Of a stretch of DNA of 46,507 nt, positions 43,360-46,507 are shown in pieces. Made by a program: the position numbers and the translations under genes. The DNA is from Planctomycetota bacterium (lineage in GTDB: Bacteria > Planctomycetota > UBA1135 > GCA-002748355). Under the pieces are notes generated by a model. It was given only the letters and a program-made list of their open reading frames with translations. It did no database searches and was not told the origin of the DNA. The stretch's first letter is position 1. Each line of letters begins with the position of its first letter. The stretch covers positions 1 through 46,507 of the forward strand of contig NYZE01000121.1 in the NCBI GenBank assembly GCA_002685965.1, given 5' to 3'.

Positions 43360-44949
43360 TCAAGGGAGGATCGTCTTGATCGCGTTTGTGGCCGATACGC
43401 CCTGGATGGCCGTCGTATCGAGGAAGAAGGCCTGGAACCAGATCGAGGTCTTCGGCGGTAGCGCTGCCACCAAGCGCGCATCGAAGTTGATTGGCACGTA
43501 GCCGACGCCGCTGATCGGTGTGACGAGGTCGAGTGACGGGTAGAGAGTCCCGCCGAAGATCGGCAGCTTGAGTTCGGTGAGTCCGACGACCATGGCCCCC
43601 GGGACGTGGCCCCGATAGTTGGTGACGCTGACGGTGACCGGTCGTGCGTTGTTCGACGTGCCCGAACCGGTCGCCTTGGGCAGGCCGGCCAGCCACTTGA
43701 TGCCACCGCCGAGTTCGCTCCACACGAGTTCGCGCGTTGGATAGAAGCTCGCAACGGTTGCCTTCGTCGCTGTCAGCGTGCGGGCATTGTCCTCGCTGTT
43801 GACCTTGCCCATCGTGTAGTTCAGATGCTTGTGGTTCGGGCTGGACCACATGTTGACGCGAGTGCCCGGCGAGTAGGCCATCGTTGTCCGGTAGAGGTTG
43901 TCCGCCGTGCGAAAGCCGTAGGCGTACGGATAGATCGCGCGCCCTGCGTTGTTCTTGTCGTGGTGCAGGCCGACGTTGTGTCCCATCTCGTGAGCGACGA
44001 CGTTGCCGCCGAGGCATTGTCGCAGCGTCACGCCGAACGCGTAGAGCTTGAAGCCGTGGTTCAAGCTGGTCATGAGATACGCGACCCCGCAATACGTGGC
44101 CTTCGTCGGCTGCGTGATCAAGTGCATCAGGTCGCCACCGTAGGTGATGCGAAGGGTATGGACCTCGTCCATGTAGCCGTCGTTCATGACGCGGAACTTG
44201 GCCAAGTCGCCGGTCGAACCATCCTCGATGTAGTTGGTCTCTGCCATGTAGACCAGGCGGAAGGTCGCCTTGACCGATGAGGCGTTGTTGGTCGCGTTGG
44301 CCTGCGCCAGCGCGTTGATGATGCTCGATTCGATCGCCGTCTTGCCGCCAGCGGTGGTCTTGGCGCGTGGCGTATAGAACATCATGACATCGAGGATCGT
44401 CTTGCCGGACGTGTCGAGTGGTTCCTGGGCGTTGCCTCTGTCGGTGCGCAGTTGGTTGCCTTGTGCGACGAGGGCTCTCGGTAGCAGTGGCTGCTTCCGG
44501 TCGTCCATTTCTTGCAGCACGTGTATGTCTCCGGTTGCCGCATACGTGATCGCGTAGGACTCGTCGACAAGGTGGAAGGTCGCTGCCGTCACGCCATCCG
44601 GAGCGATCGCGATACTGACTTCCTCGGCGCGACCGCGGATGAGTCCGGTGAACAGGTCATGGCCGAGCACGCGTTGGTGTCGTTCGATGTCGAGCAGCCG
44701 TCCGTTGCCAAAGAACTTGATCCGCATCGTCGTGAGAGGGTGAGCGGTGCTGTCGGCGGCGCGCCGCAGCGCCGCGACGTTGATGCGGACGAAGCGCGAA
44801 CGGACCACAGCCGGGTTGGTCCGCTTCTCCATGTGGTCCCAGGCACGCGCTTGCGACGGTGGTGCGGTGACCGAAACGACGAGAGGCGCCTGGCCGGACG
44901 CGGTGGTCGCCAAGAGCAGGGCGAGGGGCAGGTAGCGGGGGGCGTGCAT
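43360..44949 (-). CDS. Secreted zinc metalloprotease (reprolysin/M12-type)
   Basis: A 529-residue exported protease. A signal peptide (MHAPRYLPLALLLATTASGQ) is followed by a beta-rich prodomain to about 190. The catalytic domain carries the extended zinc motif HEMGHNVGLHHD near residue 317, with the three His ligands and Glu, and a Met-turn candidate at TTMAYSPG. This motif (HExxHxxGxxHD) is that of M12B/metzincin proteases. The last 110 residues (LPIFGGTLYPSLDLVTPI, WFQAFFLDTTAIQGVS) match the C-terminal domain seen in two other secreted proteins here. It is followed by the PVC haem gene. Confidence 0.88.
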   Translation of the reverse strand: MHAPRYLPLALLLATTASGQAPLVVSVTAPPSQARAWDHMEKRTNPAVVRSRFVRINVAALRRAADSTAHPLTTMRIKFFGNGRLLDIERHQRVLGHDLFTGLIRGRAEEVSIAIAPDGVTAATFHLVDESYAITYAATGDIHVLQEMDDRKQPLLPRALVAQGNQLRTDRGNAQEPLDTSGKTILDVMMFYTPRAKTTAGGKTAIESSIINALAQANATNNASSVKATFRLVYMAETNYIEDGSTGDLAKFRVMNDGYMDEVHTLRITYGGDLMHLITQPTKATYCGVAYLMTSLNHGFKLYAFGVTLRQCLGGNVVAHEMGHNVGLHHDKNNAGRAIYPYAYGFRTADNLYRTTMAYSPGTRVNMWSSPNHKHLNYTMGKVNSEDNARTLTATKATVASFYPTRELVWSELGGGIKWLAGLPKATGSGTSNNARPVTVSVTNYRGHVPGAMVVGLTELKLPIFGGTLYPSLDLVTPISGVGYVPINFDARLVAALPPKTSIWFQAFFLDTTAIQGVSATNAIKTILP

Positions 44950-44968
44950 GGCGCCACTCTACACGGCG

Positions 44969-45865
44969 CTAGTTGCTGGCTGCGCGTGCCAGTCGATCGA
45001 GGTTCGCTTTCATCAACGACAGCCAGTCGTCGCCGCGGGCGCGCTGGTCCGCCGTGAGCACTTCGCACGGCGAGTAGACGACGCTGTCGACTCTCCATTT
45101 CTCGCGTAGTTCCGCGACCGTGGCCTGTGCTGGCTCGCTCTCCCAGAGGAGCAAGCGTTTGGTGGCCGGTGGCAGTGCGGTCAGCGCCTTGCGGTGGGCG
45201 TCGTTGAGTCCCTTTGCCGGGTCGATGTCGAGGTCGATGACCTGGAACCGATGACGTCTGGCGATGTAGTCATAGGCCGCGTGGCTACACAGAAGCTGCA
45301 CCTTGCTGAGCTTGGGCGTCAGCTCGCGCAGCCGCGCGTGCAGCTTGTCGAGGTCCTTGGCGAGCGCGATGAAGTTCTGCTTGGTCTTCGTCGGGCCGAG
45401 GTGACTGACGGCCTCGAGGATGACCTGCGCCTGCTTCTTCGCGAGCAGGGGATCCATCCAGGTGTGCCCGTCGGGACCACTGTGCCTGTGGTTGCTGCCA
45501 TCACCGTGGCTGTGCACCGCCCCCGTCCGGCGCACGATCCAGTCGCCCTGGAAGGCCTGCGCGGTGTCGACGACCCGGTTCAAAGGTAGGCTCGCATGGT
45601 CACGCCAGCGTTCGAAGCCAGCGCCGTTGAAGACGATCAACCTGGCGGTCTGATAGAGCGCGAGCACTTCTGGCGACGGCTGCCAGGACGCGGGGTCGTC
45701 GCCTTCTGCGACCGGGCACGTCACCTCGAGCAGGTCGCCGACGATGCGTTCGGTGAGATACGTCGTCGGGTACGACGCCGTGTAGATCCTGGGTTCTGTG
45801 ACCTCGGGCTCGTGCTCTGCGTGGCACGAGGCGACCGACAGGAGTATCAGGGCAGCGAGTCTCAT
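44969..45865 (-). CDS. znuA: Zinc ABC-transporter substrate-binding lipoprotein (ZnuA-like)
   Basis: A 298-residue metal-binding protein of the ZnuA/TroA family. From the ATG at 45865 the signal ends LLSVASC, with lipid Cys14; the frame extends upstream only as the shadow of the small peptide gene. It contains IYTASYPTTYLTERIVGD, the binding motif DPASWQPSP, and a His-rich loop HSHGDGSNHRHSGPDGHTW at 118-136, typical of zinc (rather than manganese) binding members. The C-terminal part is the usual bilobed fold with a long linking helix. It would deliver zinc to an ABC permease that lies outside the window. Confidence 0.87.
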   Translation of the reverse strand: MRLAALILLSVASCHAEHEPEVTEPRIYTASYPTTYLTERIVGDLLEVTCPVAEGDDPASWQPSPEVLALYQTARLIVFNGAGFERWRDHASLPLNRVVDTAQAFQGDWIVRRTGAVHSHGDGSNHRHSGPDGHTWMDPLLAKKQAQVILEAVSHLGPTKTKQNFIALAKDLDKLHARLRELTPKLSKVQLLCSHAAYDYIARRHRFQVIDLDIDPAKGLNDAHRKALTALPPATKRLLLWESEPAQATVAELREKWRVDSVVYSPCEVLTADQRARGDDWLSLMKANLDRLARAASN

Positions 45866-46008
45866 GGTGTGCACGCGAGATCGGGAACGAACACAAGGGC
45901 GTCCGCGGTCGTGAGCGTGGCGAGCATGATGCCGCCAACGATCAGGAACGCGACCTCGTAGCGGTAGGTCCCTTGTCTCTCCTCCATCATCCATCTCTTC
46001 TCCAGCAT
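45862..46008 (-). CDS. 48-residue membrane peptide in the zinc cluster
   Basis: This gene is too short for usual gene calling. From the ATG at 46008, preceded by GGAG, it encodes MLEKRWMMEERQGTYRY and then one membrane helix (EVAFLIVGGIMLATLTTADALVFV). Its stop codon overlaps the ZnuA start by four bases (ATGA), the same kind of coupling seen in operons. It lies 26 bp beyond the CobW-like gene. Peptides of this form often act as accessory parts of transporters, but nothing here fixes a role. Confidence 0.6.
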   Translation of the reverse strand: MLEKRWMMEERQGTYRYEVAFLIVGGIMLATLTTADALVFVPDLACTP

Positions 46009-46034
46009 CGCCAAGCTCCACGGCTAGCTTGCGC

Positions 46035-46507
46035 CTAGCCTGCGTCCAGGGCCCGATCGAGCATCTGCGCGATCTCGGAGTTGTCGATGCCGCGGGTCAC
46101 GAACACCATCCGGGTGCGGCGGTCGCTCGTTGGCCAGCCGTCCAGCACGGCGGGCGGATGCATGGTGTGCTGCACCCAGTGCACGACGGTTGGCTGGTCG
46201 AGTTCGGCCAGGTTGACGATGCCCTTGACGCGCAAGAGGTCGGGGCCCTCGATGTGCGCCAGTTCTGTCATCCATCGCTCGAAGGCCGCGAGCGACAACG
46301 GTTCGTCCCAGGTCAGACAGAAAGCGGAGATTGCGTCGTCGTGGGGGTTCTGCTCGTGCGTGTGGTGCTCATCCTCGAAGGCGTCGTCGCCGAGCCAGCA
46401 ATCGACTTCGGCCCGTCCCGTCTCGCGATCGAACAGCGCGGCATCGAAGAGCGCGGCGGGCTCGACTTCGCCGTGCGCCGTCTCGATCAACGGGGCCACC
46501 GGATTCA
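46035..46507 (-). CDS. CobW/COG0523-like GTPase, C-terminal part (truncated by the window end)
   Basis: The frame runs from the stop at 46035 through the right edge, so only about 157 C-terminal residues are visible and the GTPase core is missing. The segment opens with the family's NPVAPLIETAHGEV, then HHTHEQNPHDD, a His-rich linker, and AISAFCLTWDEPLSLAAFERWM, RVKGIVNL and TRMVFVTRGIDNSEI, which are the CobW C-terminal domain. COG0523 proteins load metals (often zinc) into other proteins, and many are controlled by Zur. Being next to a ZnuA-like gene supports a zinc role. Confidence 0.85.
   Translation of the reverse strand, partial: NPVAPLIETAHGEVEPAALFDAALFDRETGRAEVDCWLGDDAFEDEHHTHEQNPHDDAISAFCLTWDEPLSLAAFERWMTELAHIEGPDLLRVKGIVNLAELDQPTVVHWVQHTMHPPAVLDGWPTSDRRTRMVFVTRGIDNSEIAQMLDRALDAG

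Noticed and set aside
43349-44092. N-terminal extension of the PVC haem protein frame
   Set aside because: The frame stays open upstream of 43348 but the sequence is the out-of-frame shadow of the metalloprotease; the GTG at 43348 with its signal peptide is a better start.

Overview
The window is a GC-rich, gene-dense chromosomal segment that looks planctomycetal (Planctomycetota). The grounds are a serine/threonine kinase fused to a formylglycine-generating-enzyme (FGE/SUMF1) domain, a secreted sulfatase with a C-terminal concanavalin-like domain, a sialate O-acetylesterase, a large PVC-type protein with a C-terminal CxxCH haem site, and many secreted proteins with signal peptides. Shine-Dalgarno sequences are often weak and several GTG or TTG starts are likely. 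I saw no rRNA, tRNA, CRISPR array or intact insertion sequence. The assignment is inferred from gene content only.

Layout. 1-9.8 kb (minus strand): a truncated secreted protein, an HSDL2-like short-chain dehydrogenase, a sialate O-acetylesterase, a two-gene membrane-protein/winged-helix operon with a candidate operator, the kinase-FGE fusion and a secreted esterase. 10.1-13.5 kb (minus): a phosphomannose isomerase/nucleotidyltransferase-like fusion and a CBS-domain protein with a histone-H1-like tail. 13.6-21.6 kb (plus): a lipoprotein and then a heavy-metal RND efflux operon (small Cys/His-rich protein, outer-membrane factor, adaptor, permease, His-rich lipoprotein). 21.6-27.3 kb: inositol-phosphate synthase (minus), then a DUF481 outer-membrane protein, two glycosyltransferases, queF and a trans-3-hydroxyproline dehydratase (plus). 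27.4-30.6 kb (minus): three secreted-protein genes, the middle one a probable selenoprotein. 30.9-32.8 kb: biosynthetic arginine decarboxylase. 33.2-33.9 kb: a broken, frameshifted gene. 33.9-38.6 kb (minus): a transglutaminase-like lipoprotein and a three-subunit molybdenum hydroxylase operon. 38.8-40.9 kb: sulfatase. 40.9-46.5 kb (minus): a PVC cytochrome-like protein, a zinc metalloprotease, and a zinc-uptake cluster (CobW-like GTPase, a 48-residue membrane peptide, and a ZnuA-like binding protein).

The most interesting find is at 28557-29531. Two open frames on the minus strand are separated by a single in-frame TGA (29337-29339). It sits exactly where the first Cys of a thioredoxin-like CGPC site should be, giving ATW-(TGA)-GPC. 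The frame stays open and conserved in character on both sides, and a hairpin begins about 10 nt after the TGA. This is best read as a UxxC selenoprotein: a secreted redoxin domain fused to an Ala/Lys-rich helical domain. Gene callers would split it or call it a pseudogene.

Other points worth attention are the reversed-order PMI/nucleotidyltransferase fusion, the HSDL2-like enzyme lacking the expected serine, a glycosyltransferase gene with no ordinary start codon, a C-terminal domain shared by three secreted proteins, a perfect inverted-repeat operator, a nested dyad at 9861-9908, a dispersed palindromic repeat, and a tiny overlapping membrane-peptide gene in the zinc cluster.
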